A stretch of DNA of 64,000 bases, from NCBI GenBank assembly GCA_963786495.1, contig CAWAZL010000004.1:124001-188000 (forward strand), given 5' to 3'. How positions within the stretch are numbered: position 1 is the stretch's first letter; the number at the start of each line of letters is the position of its first letter. Below the pieces are notes generated by a model, which was not told where the DNA came from, did no database searches, and was given only the letters and a program-made list of their open reading frames with translations. The stretch is from JALZKA01 sp963786495. GTDB taxonomy: Bacteria; Actinomycetota; Thermoleophilia; Solirubrobacterales; 70-9. The translations under genes and the position numbers were made by a program. Below, piece after piece: positions 45,112 through 54,527 of this stretch.

Positions 45112-46848
45112 CTACGGCTCGATCACGATCGGATCTTCGATCAGGTGCGCCTCCGGCTGATCGCCCGCGGGCACGAACCACGGGTCGCCCTCGCCGCCCT
45201 CCGGCTCGAAGCGCCACTCGACCGATTGCCTGATCCCTACCGGATAGATCGTGAGCCGATCGTCGCGATCGATCTTCATCCGCAGGAAGTTCTTGTAGTC
45301 GGTGGAGGCAAGGGCGCCCCAGATCTCGCCGCTGTGCCTTCCCGGGCTGGACCGGTTCATGATCAGGAGGTAGAGGCCGAAGATAAGGCGCCCCGCCAGC
45401 CAGCCGATGCCGAAAGCAGCGACGGCGGCCAGCCAGCCGAGAAGCATTCCCGCCTCCGCAACTTCATCGTCGCCCCAGAGCAGGATGAAAACGACGGGAG
45501 CCGCCAGGGCGAGGATCAAGTGCGCGGCCCAATGGAGGCCCCCCGCCAGCACTTTCAGACCCGGTGACTTCTTCACGTCGGCCCAAGCCAGCAGGCCGAC
45601 GAGCAAGAGCAGGATCAGCGCGATTGACCAGGTCGAACCACCGTCCCAGACCAGCTCCCAGAACGAGTAACCCTCGTCGACCGGCTTGAGATCGACGCTG
45701 TGGTCCTTTACCGCGTCGGCAAACGCCAGCGCGATCAGCGCATAGATGCCACCGAGCATCACGCCGAGCCAGTGGACCTTCCTGATCGCCTTCAAAAAAC
45801 CCTCGTCGCGCATCGCGTCCGATTCGGCCGGCGTCGGTGACACCGGCCCGAGTCTGTAAGTCGCGTGAACGCCCGGATCCTTCAGCGACGGCGGCTTGAT
45901 CGTTCCGGGAAGGCTCTTCGTCCCCATCGAATGCGCTCCGCCGCCACCCGCGGTGATCCGATGCTTCGGCCCGGCACCGGCGTCCTTCACGTAGTGCGCG
46001 TAGAAGTGGTGATCGCCCGTCAGCGTTACCGCAACCTGAGCCTTGGTCTTCCCGATCAGGTTCTCCTCAACGAAGGCAAGTGTCTGCCACGCGCCCTCCT
46101 TCTTGATCGCAGGCTCCTTGTCGTTTTGAGCCCGGACCCAGCTCGGCTTGGCAGTCGCGAGGATCACGCGGTGGCCTTCTGTCAAGTCGGCGCTTGCCTG
46201 GCGAAAGTAGTCGAGCTGCGGCCCATCCAGGTAGGTGTCGAACTGGATGTCGGTCGCCCAGAGCCACCAGCGCTCCGAGAGGCGAACCGCGAAGTAGCTG
46301 CGGCGCTGCCGTGTCTTCCAGGCGCCGATCCAGGAGCGCTGGGTGAAGAGGCGGGTAAAGCTCGTAAGCCCGTCGTACCAGTCGTGGTTCCCCGGAATCG
46401 CGAACATGTGCGGGACCTTCTGTCCTTTTGATTCGTCCAGGTACGGAAGCGCCGCGCGGTATGGGCCGACGAACCGATCCCTGTAGGCCTCCCACTTCGC
46501 GCTGGGGTAGACCTGATCGCCGCCGAGGACGAGAGCGCGGCCGCGTTTGGTGACCAGGCCCGGTTCGAGCTCGAGCGTTTCGCGCGCGAGGAGCGAGGCG
46601 ACCGTGTAGGTGGCGTCAAAGCCCTCGCCGACGTCTGCCACGTAATCGAGCCAGAGCGCGTCTTCCTCGTCACGGTAGGACGCCGCTATGTACGGCTCAA
46701 TCTGATCGTCCACGTCATCGAGGTCCCGGCCATACCCCGGCATGCCGGCGGCAAGCTCCCGCTTGTCGAGCAGCTTTGAAAACCCGCTCGAGACGGCCAC
46801 CTCGATTCCCGCGCCCACCAGGAACTTCGGCGAGAGCCACGGGACCAT
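45112..46848 (-). CDS. Membrane-anchored metallophosphoesterase
   Basis: 578 residues. The N-terminal half has a calcineurin-like phosphoesterase domain: VLGGDQVYPSA, FAIPGNHDWYDGL, and VTLTGDHHFYAHY supply the metal and catalytic residues. The C-terminal half has about five membrane helices (roughly 345-365, 390-410, 425-445, 455-490), then a soluble tail. The ATG at 46848 is directly abutted by AGGAG, too close for normal use. The frame stays open upstream for about 27 codons without ATG/GTG/TTG, so the true start is uncertain. It is divergent from the large patatin, with a shared upstream motif. Confidence 0.83.
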   Translation of the reverse strand: MVPWLSPKFLVGAGIEVAVSSGFSKLLDKRELAAGMPGYGRDLDDVDDQIEPYIAASYRDEEDALWLDYVADVGEGFDATYTVASLLARETLELEPGLVTKRGRALVLGGDQVYPSAKWEAYRDRFVGPYRAALPYLDESKGQKVPHMFAIPGNHDWYDGLTSFTRLFTQRSWIGAWKTRQRRSYFAVRLSERWWLWATDIQFDTYLDGPQLDYFRQASADLTEGHRVILATAKPSWVRAQNDKEPAIKKEGAWQTLAFVEENLIGKTKAQVAVTLTGDHHFYAHYVKDAGAGPKHRITAGGGGAHSMGTKSLPGTIKPPSLKDPGVHATYRLGPVSPTPAESDAMRDEGFLKAIRKVHWLGVMLGGIYALIALAFADAVKDHSVDLKPVDEGYSFWELVWDGGSTWSIALILLLLVGLLAWADVKKSPGLKVLAGGLHWAAHLILALAAPVVFILLWGDDEVAEAGMLLGWLAAVAAFGIGWLAGRLIFGLYLLIMNRSSPGRHSGEIWGALASTDYKNFLRMKIDRDDRLTIYPVGIRQSVEWRFEPEGGEGDPWFVPAGDQPEAHLIEDPIVIEP

Positions 46849-46877
46849 CTCCTGGCGCTCGAAGCCGGTCTCGGCTT

Positions 46878-46982
46878 CAGTTGCGGGGCGAGGCGGCGGG
46901 GCGGAGTCTGAGTCGGGGGGAGCGATGACGCGACGCTAACTCATGCCCCGGTGGAATCGCCGCCCGGTCCGTCCCGCAACTG
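46878..46982. promoter_or_regulatory. Shared 14-bp motif upstream of both divergent genes (phosphoesterase and patatin)
   Basis: CGTCCCGCAACTGA (46970-46983, plus strand) lies 18 nt before the patatin GTG. CGCCCCGCAACTGA (46890-46877, minus strand) lies 28 nt before the phosphoesterase ATG. Thirteen of 14 bases agree and each copy points toward its gene, so the pair forms an inverted repeat across the divergent promoter region. This suggests a common regulator or promoter type; the binding factor is unknown. Confidence 0.5.
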
Positions 46983-47000
46983 ACTTAGAGTCGGTGACGA

Positions 47001-49958
47001 GTGGAGGAGTCGGCGTACAACCCTCGTTCCGAGGTGCGCTTTGCCATCGTCATGTACGGCGGCGTCTCGCTCGCGATCTACATCAACGGCGTGGCGCAAG
47101 AGCTCTTCCGCCTCGTTCGGGCGACTGCGCCAAACAATGGCAAGACGAATCTGGCGATCCCCGACGGCGAGCTAAGCCTGCTCGAACGCATCTATCGCGA
47201 GATCGGCAGGCGGCGCACCGGGGGACTTGCCGATGACTGGACAGAGCTTGCCGATCCTGTCAAAGAGTTTGTCGGCACGAGGTTCGTAGTCGACATCGTT
47301 ACCGGCACTTCGGCGGGCGGGATCAACGGGATCCTCCTCGCCAAGGCTTTGGCGAACGGGCGCCCAGACATCGACGGGTTGAAGAAGCTCTGGATCGAGG
47401 AGGGTCAGATAGATGATCTGCTGAACGAACCGAGTGCTTATGACGGCATACGGGACATTCGCTACTCCGCGCCTCCGACTTCGCTCCTTGCAGGCGACCG
47501 CTTGCGAATCAAGGCCGAAGACGCGATCAGCGGAATGGTTGAACCAATAGAAGATGCTCCGCAGTACGCCGACGAGCTCGACCTTGCAGTCACGATGACT
47601 GACCTTCAGGGGCTCTGGCAGCCACTCGTCCTCGCCGACGGAGATGTGCTCGAAGCTCAGCATCGGGCGTCGCTCAAGTTCGTGTACGCAACCAAGGAAG
47701 CGTCCGGGGAGGAGCGGAATGACTTCAAGGGATCTCTGGACCGCCTGCTGGCGTTCGCGGCGCGCGCGACTTCATCCTTCCCTTTCGCTTTTGCGCCCGT
47801 CCAGCTCCGCGATGTCGCGCCCGAGCCAACCTCCGATGAACAGGAGATGTTCGGCGATTGGGCAAATGCCAAGGCTGATTTCGAGAGCTTCTCGTTTGCA
47901 GATGGCGGATACCTCCAGAACAAGCCGATCACTCAGGCGACTCAAGCGCTGAAGCGCCGCCGTGCCGACCAGCCTGTCGAGCGCAAGCTTCTTTACGTCG
48001 AACCCGATCCGGAGCCGATTCCTCCGAGCGCCAAGCGCAACGCTGCGCGACCTCGTCCTGACGCGCTGGCAAACGTTGGAGCTGCGATCGTCGGCCTGCC
48101 TCGAACGCAGCCCATCCGTGATGACATCGATGCGCTCTGGGAGCGGAATCAAGCAGTAGAACGCGTGGAACTACTGACGCGGGAAGTCGTTGAGGACGTG
48201 CTTCGCGGCGATGAAGCCGTGACGAGCGCGGAAAGCGGACGCGCATACCTCGGATTGAGAAAGCGCGAAATCGTGGGAGACCTGACCGACCTGGTGGCGC
48301 GAAATGCCAAACCGGAGCCTGAAACTGCGTGGAGCACCGCGGTCTACGACGCCATCTGGACGCACGCCCTCGCCGACGCCGATGTGCAGGATCCCGTGGA
48401 CTACATGCGCAACCTGGACCTCCGGTTCCGCCTTCGAAGGCTCACGTACGTCCTGGAGAGGATCGATGACCTCCTGCGGGCGAGCAACGCCGCGACCGGT
48501 TTGCTGGAGGCAATCTTGAGAGACGAGCCCCACGGCGCCGTAAACGACTGGTTCTCCGAGCTCAAGACGGATGAGGCGAAGCTCGCCCTGCGAAGGCTGA
48601 AAGCGACCGTGAATGACAAGTACGCCGCGCTTCGAGGCTTCGGGCGAAAAATGCGAGCGCGGTCAGATCAGGACGGGCAGGCCATCGAAACACAGGCGCA
48701 GGCGCTTGCGGCCGCAGTTTCAGGCTGGAAAGAGGCAGCGAGTCAGACCGCTGAGCTGCGGGCGTTCACTGCGGGGATTGACCGGGATGTCGAGGTTGCT
48801 GCGGCTGCGGATGTATTCGTCAAAGCCGTTGCAAACGAACTCAAGGACGCATTCGCCGAAGACGACGCGGTGATCGAGAGTCTCACCGCGGCGAAGCTAC
48901 CGCCGCAACTCGAGAAGATTGTCCGGCTCACTTTCGAGCGCGCGGAAGCGATTGACGCCGCTGTCTTTCCGGCCGGATGGTCGACGGTGGGCGAAGCACG
49001 TCGCGTGGCGATTCATCGGGTGAGCCCTCGAGACGCAGAGTCACTGGTTCCAATGCCGGAGCTCGGCGCGGGCGGGAAACCGGAGGGACGGCGTCGTCTC
49101 GCAGGTGTGTCGCTTGGACACTTCGGGGGATTCCTCGATCGGAAGTGGCGGCGCAACGACATGCTCTGGGGCAGGCTCGACGCTGCTGAGCGCCTCACTT
49201 CAATCCTCGTGCCCGAGACTCCCGGTGAAGGCCAACAGGCGAGGGAGGCATTTCGCATCCGAGCACAGGCCGCGATCCTTCGAGAGGAGTTCAGGGATCC
49301 GGAGGCGCAGGATGACCTACTCGACGTAATCGAGCCTAAGAAGCGTGACGAGTTCCTCCGAGCTCTTGTTCCGGGCTCCAACGACACAGTTCTCCTCGAT
49401 CTCTTCAAAAGCGCATACCGGGGTCCGAGCGAGCTCGAATCCGCCAAGGCCATGGAGCTTCTGGGGCGCTCAGCTCAGGTGACGGGCGGCGTCCTCACCA
49501 GTGTTGAGAGGGGCCATCGACTTCTACAGAAGCCAGCGTTCTGGTTGACGCGGCTCGGCCGTTTCATCTTTGGCTTCGCTCAAGTTGCCGCGCCTCCGCA
49601 GGGCGCAAATCCCTTCGGTCATGCCGCCCGGTTCGCGCCGCAGATCGCCATTCTGGTGGCGGCCCTTCTGATCGCCATTGGCACGGTTGCCGGGCTGGAC
49701 GGGGCCCAATCAACGGGATGGATTCTGGCCGGCGGAACGCTCGTTCTTATGGTCGTGCGGTGGCTTTTTCAAGGCAGGCCATGGTTCGTTCCGATCTGTG
49801 TGCTCATCGCCGGCGGGATCATCACCTTGGCGACGCTCGAGGTCGTTCACCATTTCGAGGACGACATCAGTGACGGGTGGGAGTTCGCCGCCGGTGCGGT
49901 TGCGGTGATCGCGCTGGCGGGATTTACCGTTTCCGCAGTGCGGCGCGCGCGGCGTTGA
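47001..49958 (+). CDS. Large patatin-like protein (DUF3376 type) with C-terminal membrane helices
   Basis: 985 residues. RFAIVMYGGVSLAIYINGVA provides the oxyanion glycine region, TGTSAGGINGILL the GxSxG nucleophile at about residue 110, and FADGGYLQNKP the catalytic Asp. A long helical DUF3376-like middle follows. Four membrane helices lie near the C-terminus (about 875-893, 900-918, 923-943, 955-975). Together these fit the actinobacterial patatin-related family TIGR03607. The start is GTG at 47001. The likely activity is lipid acyl hydrolysis at the membrane. Its last 35 nt overlap the convergent FAD oxidoreductase. Confidence 0.87.
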   Translation: MEESAYNPRSEVRFAIVMYGGVSLAIYINGVAQELFRLVRATAPNNGKTNLAIPDGELSLLERIYREIGRRRTGGLADDWTELADPVKEFVGTRFVVDIVTGTSAGGINGILLAKALANGRPDIDGLKKLWIEEGQIDDLLNEPSAYDGIRDIRYSAPPTSLLAGDRLRIKAEDAISGMVEPIEDAPQYADELDLAVTMTDLQGLWQPLVLADGDVLEAQHRASLKFVYATKEASGEERNDFKGSLDRLLAFAARATSSFPFAFAPVQLRDVAPEPTSDEQEMFGDWANAKADFESFSFADGGYLQNKPITQATQALKRRRADQPVERKLLYVEPDPEPIPPSAKRNAARPRPDALANVGAAIVGLPRTQPIRDDIDALWERNQAVERVELLTREVVEDVLRGDEAVTSAESGRAYLGLRKREIVGDLTDLVARNAKPEPETAWSTAVYDAIWTHALADADVQDPVDYMRNLDLRFRLRRLTYVLERIDDLLRASNAATGLLEAILRDEPHGAVNDWFSELKTDEAKLALRRLKATVNDKYAALRGFGRKMRARSDQDGQAIETQAQALAAAVSGWKEAASQTAELRAFTAGIDRDVEVAAAADVFVKAVANELKDAFAEDDAVIESLTAAKLPPQLEKIVRLTFERAEAIDAAVFPAGWSTVGEARRVAIHRVSPRDAESLVPMPELGAGGKPEGRRRLAGVSLGHFGGFLDRKWRRNDMLWGRLDAAERLTSILVPETPGEGQQAREAFRIRAQAAILREEFRDPEAQDDLLDVIEPKKRDEFLRALVPGSNDTVLLDLFKSAYRGPSELESAKAMELLGRSAQVTGGVLTSVERGHRLLQKPAFWLTRLGRFIFGFAQVAAPPQGANPFGHAARFAPQIAILVAALLIAIGTVAGLDGAQSTGWILAGGTLVLMVVRWLFQGRPWFVPICVLIAGGIITLATLEVVHHFEDDISDGWEFAAGAVAVIALAGFTVSAVRRARR

Positions 49959-51333
49959 ATCCGTTCATCCCGTGAACCCCCGCCCCCGGAGGAGTCGACG
50001 CGGAGCACATGAACACGCCGGGGATGCCCGTCCCGTACGGGTTAAGCCCGAGCCGCGGCCGCGAGATGATCTGCTTCGGTGAGTTGGCGCCGCCGATGAT
50101 GTCGCCGCCGATGAAGTTCGTGTTGTAGGCCTCGAACTCGGCCGGTCCCTTCGAGACCTGCGCGATGACGCGATCGCGAAAGCCGGGCGCAAAGCGCTCG
50201 ATCTGTTTGATGACCGTTTCGGTTTCGTCACCCTCCCAGCCGTTGGGCACATGGGCGTAGGCCCACACCGGGTGGATATTTCCAGCTGAGCGGCTGGGGT
50301 CGGCCAGGTATTGCTGGCCGACCAGGACGTACGGGCGCTCGGGCATCCGGCCCGCGTTGACCTCCGCCTCGACGGCGACGGTCTCCTCCAGCGTGCCGAC
50401 AACATGCACCGTGCCCGCGGTGCGGCAGACCTCCGCGGTCCACGGTACGCCGCCCTCGACCGCGAAGTCGACCTTGAACGCGCCGGGCCCGTGGCGGTAG
50501 CGCCTGTACGCGCGCGCGACCCTTGGCTCCAGCCGCGAGCCCGCGACGTCGGCGACGACGACGGGGGAGAGGTCGAGAAGGATGACGTCGCCCTGCGGCA
50601 GCTCGTCGAGCGACTCCACCCGCCTGCCCGTTTCGATCGTCCCGCCGAGCTCACGGAGCTCGGCGGCGAGCGCATCGGTGATCGAGCGCGACCCGCCGCG
50701 GGCAACGGGCCAGCCGAAGGCGTGCCCTGAGCAGGTCAGCGCCATCCCGACCGAGGCCGAGAGCGGCCGGGTCAGCGGGGCGATGGCGTGTGCGGCGATG
50801 CCACCGAAGAGCGCCTTCGCCGTCTCGCCCCTCCAGGCCCTGGCCACCAGCGTCGCGGGCGCGAGCGCCGGGATCCCGAAGCGGGTGAGCCGGACCGGGC
50901 GGCGCGGGAAGTGGAGCATCGGCTGCATGAGGTCGGGGAGGAGCGAGTCGAAATGCTCCGACGGCCCGCCGAAGAGCCGCTTCCAGGCCGCGCCATCCTC
51001 GCCGAGTCCCGCGGCGGTCGCGTCGATGGAGCGCGCCATGAATCCCGCAGTGCCGTCGCCCAAGGGGTGCGCCATGTCGATCTCCGGCCACAGCCACTCA
51101 AGACCGTGCCGCTCCAGGTCGACCGAGCGCATGAACGGCGAGGCCGTCGCCATCGGGTGGAATGCCGAGCAGTGGTCGTGAAGGACGCCGGGGACCGTGA
51201 GCTCGGAGGTTCGGGTGCCGCCGCCGATCTCGTCCGCGGCCTCGATGACGGTCACCCGCAGGCCGTTCCGCGCCAGCTCGACCGCGCCGGCAAGCCCGTT
51301 CGGGCCGGCTCCGACGACCCAGGCGTCGCTCAC
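49924..51333 (-). CDS. Phytoene-desaturase-like FAD oxidoreductase (NAD(P)-binding flavoprotein)
   Basis: 469 residues. WVVGAGPNGLAGAVELARNG is the FAD dinucleotide fold and VIEAADEIGGGTRT the second FAD contact, both as in carotenoid desaturases and retinol saturases. The C-terminal GVFMCSASTPPGAGVHGMNG is the family's closing FAD motif. It is the third gene of a P450-DUF3556-desaturase set and starts with GTG overlapping the DUF3556 stop (GTGA). The substrate is probably lipophilic, but not necessarily a carotenoid, as no phytoene synthase is in the window. Confidence 0.85.
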   Translation of the reverse strand: MSDAWVVGAGPNGLAGAVELARNGLRVTVIEAADEIGGGTRTSELTVPGVLHDHCSAFHPMATASPFMRSVDLERHGLEWLWPEIDMAHPLGDGTAGFMARSIDATAAGLGEDGAAWKRLFGGPSEHFDSLLPDLMQPMLHFPRRPVRLTRFGIPALAPATLVARAWRGETAKALFGGIAAHAIAPLTRPLSASVGMALTCSGHAFGWPVARGGSRSITDALAAELRELGGTIETGRRVESLDELPQGDVILLDLSPVVVADVAGSRLEPRVARAYRRYRHGPGAFKVDFAVEGGVPWTAEVCRTAGTVHVVGTLEETVAVEAEVNAGRMPERPYVLVGQQYLADPSRSAGNIHPVWAYAHVPNGWEGDETETVIKQIERFAPGFRDRVIAQVSKGPAEFEAYNTNFIGGDIIGGANSPKQIISRPRLGLNPYGTGIPGVFMCSASTPPGAGVHGMNGFNAARAALRKR

Positions 51334-53060
51334 GCTTTGATCACGTCAACCGGGAACTCCGGATGGCTCGAGCCGTCAAGCCACGGGAGGCGCTCGAGCA
51401 TGTCCGAAACGTTTACCCAGCCCTCTTCGACTTGGCCGGTTGCGGCATCAAGGATTCGGTAGTGCTGGCGCTGGATGTGCGCGGGCTGTGACTCGATCGC
51501 AACGACGCGCACGTCTCCCGGCTTGAACTGGCAGCGCTCCTGCACCGCTTCGAGGAGCTGCTCGGAATGGAAGTGCCCGTCGCCGAAGTTCCAGCCGTTG
51601 ACGACGCCGGAGACGAGCTCGCCCTCGCGCACGTGGTAGTCCTCGACGTTGTCGACCGCTCTATGGATTAGACCGTTCAGCGCCCGCCCGTGCGAGTGCA
51701 TGGAGCGAAAGCCGAGGCCCGAGGCAAGCATCAGCTCGGCGAGATCTCGATCGTCGTAGAACTCGGAAAGCTGTCGCACCACCACCGGCGCCGGCTTCTT
51801 GATCTTCTCGTCGAGCTTCTCCTCGGCCATCGTGTCCTTGCGGAAGAGCCACTGCGTCGTCGCCCAGTTGCCCGCGTAATAGCGCATGGAGGGCAGGAAC
51901 GAGACGAGATCCGGGCGGAAGTTGCCGAGCACCGGCATCGCGACACCGATCAACAAAAGCAGCGCGATGAGGAGCGGGCTGTCGAGCGTCGAGAATGGAA
52001 CATCTCCGTTCTCGAGGAAGAGAAAGCAGATCCCGAAGATCATGAAGAGGTTCCACTCGAGCGGCACGGCGAGCGGGAACGTCGACGTGATGTGGACATG
52101 GAAGATGATCATTCCGACGGCGGCGAGCGCTCCCACCGTGCCTCCGGCGGTAACCAGCAAGAGCAGCGGCAACGTGAACTCCATGACCGTGCCCAGATGG
52201 GCGGCGAAGGCGGACACCCGGGACGGGCGCATGTCCTCCGGGTGGTTCTCCCAGAGTCGCTTCTTCGCCGTGCGCGACTTGTTCCACGGCGTGTTGGAGA
52301 TCATCACCGAGACGACGAAGGGGAAGTGGCGGTTGAGCTTCGACGACGCGGCGCCCCACCAGATGCAGAAGAGGACGATCTGCGACGCGACGATCATGTT
52401 CTCGATGGGAAAGAGGAAGACGACCAACAAGAACCCGTAGACCTCGACCCGTGCGCCCAGGAACGACACCTTGTCGCGCAGGCCGAGCAGCACGAGCAGC
52501 ACCAGCAGCACCGCGATCGCGGCAGGGTCGAGCCGGCCCGCGGCCGTCCCGGCTACCTCCTCGCCGTCAGCGAGCAGCAGATACAGAGCGCTCGCTATGA
52601 CGCCGGCGTAGAGCGCGACGTCGACGATCGTGCGGGTCGTCCCCTTGGTGAACGGCACCTTGTCGGGCCACGGTGGCAACCTGACCGTTCCGGGTCGAAG
52701 CCAATAGAGGATCCCGCCAATCATCGGGCTGAAACGGAAGGTGAGCGGCATCGAGCCGCAGCCGAGGCCGATGATCTCCCAAAGGAGGGTCCAGACCGCG
52801 AGTTTTTGCCACACGATCGGCTCGGTCCACCAATCTCCGAAGTCGCCGAGGCCTCCAAGGCCGGTCGTCGTCGAGATCACCAGCGCCGCCCCCACCGAGT
52901 AGATGACGAGCTTCACGATGTAGAGGAGGTAGACGACGTAGGGCGTCCCGAATCCGTTCACGCCCCAGTCCTGAACGAGCGGCTTCAGACGCGAGAGGTG
53001 CGGAAGCTGCTTCCACTCCTCCATGTCGACCGGCGGTGGTGAGGGCTGGATGAATCCCAT
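51330..53060 (-). CDS. DUF3556 multi-spanning membrane protein
   Basis: 576 residues with about ten hydrophobic helices (from about residue 40 to 390) and a soluble C-terminal third. The opening MGFIQPSPPPVDMEEWKQLP and the segment HFPFVVSVMISNTPWNKSRT fit DUF3556, a mycobacterial and actinobacterial family of unknown function. The ATG at 53060 is chosen because the family starts there, although the frame is open upstream. It lies 20 nt after the P450 stop and overlaps the FAD protein by 4 nt, so the three are one operon. Confidence 0.82.
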   Translation of the reverse strand: MGFIQPSPPPVDMEEWKQLPHLSRLKPLVQDWGVNGFGTPYVVYLLYIVKLVIYSVGAALVISTTTGLGGLGDFGDWWTEPIVWQKLAVWTLLWEIIGLGCGSMPLTFRFSPMIGGILYWLRPGTVRLPPWPDKVPFTKGTTRTIVDVALYAGVIASALYLLLADGEEVAGTAAGRLDPAAIAVLLVLLVLLGLRDKVSFLGARVEVYGFLLVVFLFPIENMIVASQIVLFCIWWGAASSKLNRHFPFVVSVMISNTPWNKSRTAKKRLWENHPEDMRPSRVSAFAAHLGTVMEFTLPLLLLVTAGGTVGALAAVGMIIFHVHITSTFPLAVPLEWNLFMIFGICFLFLENGDVPFSTLDSPLLIALLLLIGVAMPVLGNFRPDLVSFLPSMRYYAGNWATTQWLFRKDTMAEEKLDEKIKKPAPVVVRQLSEFYDDRDLAELMLASGLGFRSMHSHGRALNGLIHRAVDNVEDYHVREGELVSGVVNGWNFGDGHFHSEQLLEAVQERCQFKPGDVRVVAIESQPAHIQRQHYRILDAATGQVEEGWVNVSDMLERLPWLDGSSHPEFPVDVIKA

Positions 53061-53080
53061 CTCGCCGCTGACCCTAATCC

Positions 53081-54496
53081 CTAGCGCTCGCGCACGACCA
53101 TTTCGAGCCCGCCCTCTGGGCTGAGCGTCGGCATCTGGCGCACGTGCATCGTCCGGCCTGGGATGAGCTCCAGGCGGAAGCGCTGGAGGATCGCCGTCGC
53201 AATTGCCTTCACCTCTGTCTGGCCGAAGCGCTTGCCGATGCAGATCCGTGAGCCGCCGCCGAACGGGATGTAGGCGCCGCGGGGGAGGGCAGTCTTCCGC
53301 TCGCGAGTGAAGCGCTCGGGAACGAACGCCTCCGGGTCGGGGAAGACCTGCGGCAGTCGGTGGCTCGCCCACGAGGAGTAGTGGACGTAGGTGCCGGCCT
53401 TGACGGTGTGCCCGGCGAACTCGAAGTCCTCGACCGCCCGCCGGGGGCCGATCCAGGCCGGCGGATACAGGCGAAGGGTCTCGTCCATGACCATCTCCAG
53501 CCGGGGCAGATTCCGCTCGAGCGTCGCCGCATCGGGCGAGGAGCCGCCCAGGACCTCGTCCTGTTCGGCCACCAGGTGGTCGAGCTCAGCCGGGTGGCGG
53601 GCCAGTTCGTAGAGGAGGAAGGAGATGGTCGAGGTGGTCGTGTCGTGTCCGGCGAACATCAGCGTGATCGCCTGGTCGCGCACTTCCTGGTCCGACAGCT
53701 TCGTTCCATCCTCGTCGGTCGCCTCCAACAAGAGCCCGAGGATGTCGAACGAGTCGTCGGGAGGCGCAGAGCGCCGCCGCCGGACCTCCTCAAAGAGGAT
53801 CTCGTCCAGGATCGCCCGCGAGCGGTGCATCTTTCGCCACGGTGAGCGTGGCCCGCGGAGCAGGCGGTAGACGTAGTCGATCCCGTAGTAGGAGAGCGCC
53901 TGCTCGAAATGGTGAGCAGCCGCTTCGCCCCGGCCCCGATCGTCGGGGTCCAGACCCAAAAGAGCGCGCATCGCGATCCGCATCGCCAGGTTGCGGGTCC
54001 AGTCGTAGACGTCGATTGTCTGGCCCGGGCGCCAGTCGACGAGCGCCGCGCCGGCTTCTTCGAACATCACCTCGACCGAGGCGGTGATGTGCTCGCGGTG
54101 AAACGCGGGCATCATGATCCGCCGCGCGCGGTCGTGGTAGGCGCCGTCGATCGTCAGGAGCCCGTCACCCAGGAGGGGAATCAGGTCGCCAAAGCTCGAC
54201 TCGCGCCAGTGGAACTTCTCGGGATGCTGGACCGTGACGTAGGTGTTCGCCTCCGGCCCGAGCATGAAGACCGCCTGGGTGTGGAGCAGGCGCACCGAGA
54301 AGATCGGCCCGTGTTCCCGCTCGAGGGGGAGGAGGATCGAGAGCGGGTCGTGCGCCATCGTGCGCGTGCGCGCCAGACTGAAGTCCCGAGGGCCGGGGGG
54401 AAACTGGCCCTTGGCCTTGCGCTGGACCCAGATGTCGCCCGCCACCCGGCCAACCGGGCTCTGGGTGACGCGGCGTGGCGCAGGGACCGTCGACAC
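53081..54496 (-). CDS. Cytochrome P450
   Basis: 471 residues. The I-helix oxygen-binding motif is MFAGHDTTTS, the K-helix ExxR is ETLR, and the heme loop FGGGSRICIGKRFG holds the thiolate cysteine near residue 415. The long N-terminus and Leu/Pro-rich helix K region are closer to the CYP4/CYP110-like fatty-acid hydroxylases than to the CYP105 type (pattern judgement only). No ferredoxin is adjacent in the operon. The start is GTG at 54496, and an inverted repeat lies 12 nt upstream. Confidence 0.93.
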   Translation of the reverse strand: MSTVPAPRRVTQSPVGRVAGDIWVQRKAKGQFPPGPRDFSLARTRTMAHDPLSILLPLEREHGPIFSVRLLHTQAVFMLGPEANTYVTVQHPEKFHWRESSFGDLIPLLGDGLLTIDGAYHDRARRIMMPAFHREHITASVEVMFEEAGAALVDWRPGQTIDVYDWTRNLAMRIAMRALLGLDPDDRGRGEAAAHHFEQALSYYGIDYVYRLLRGPRSPWRKMHRSRAILDEILFEEVRRRRSAPPDDSFDILGLLLEATDEDGTKLSDQEVRDQAITLMFAGHDTTTSTISFLLYELARHPAELDHLVAEQDEVLGGSSPDAATLERNLPRLEMVMDETLRLYPPAWIGPRRAVEDFEFAGHTVKAGTYVHYSSWASHRLPQVFPDPEAFVPERFTRERKTALPRGAYIPFGGGSRICIGKRFGQTEVKAIATAILQRFRLELIPGRTMHVRQMPTLSPEGGLEMVVRER

Positions 54497-54507
54497 GCGC
54501 GGATCCT

Positions 54508-54527
54508 AACTGACTCAGCGGTCAGTT
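54508..54527. promoter_or_regulatory. Inverted repeat upstream of the P450 operon, TetR-type operator candidate
   Basis: Perfect 7-bp arms AACTGAC (54508-54514) and GTCAGTT (54521-54527) flank a 6-bp spacer. It spans the end of the beta-helix gene and the 25-bp gap before the P450 start. ACTGAC/GTCAGT palindromes are typical of actinobacterial TetR operators. It could alternatively act as an RNA hairpin ending the upstream transcript. Confidence 0.45.
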
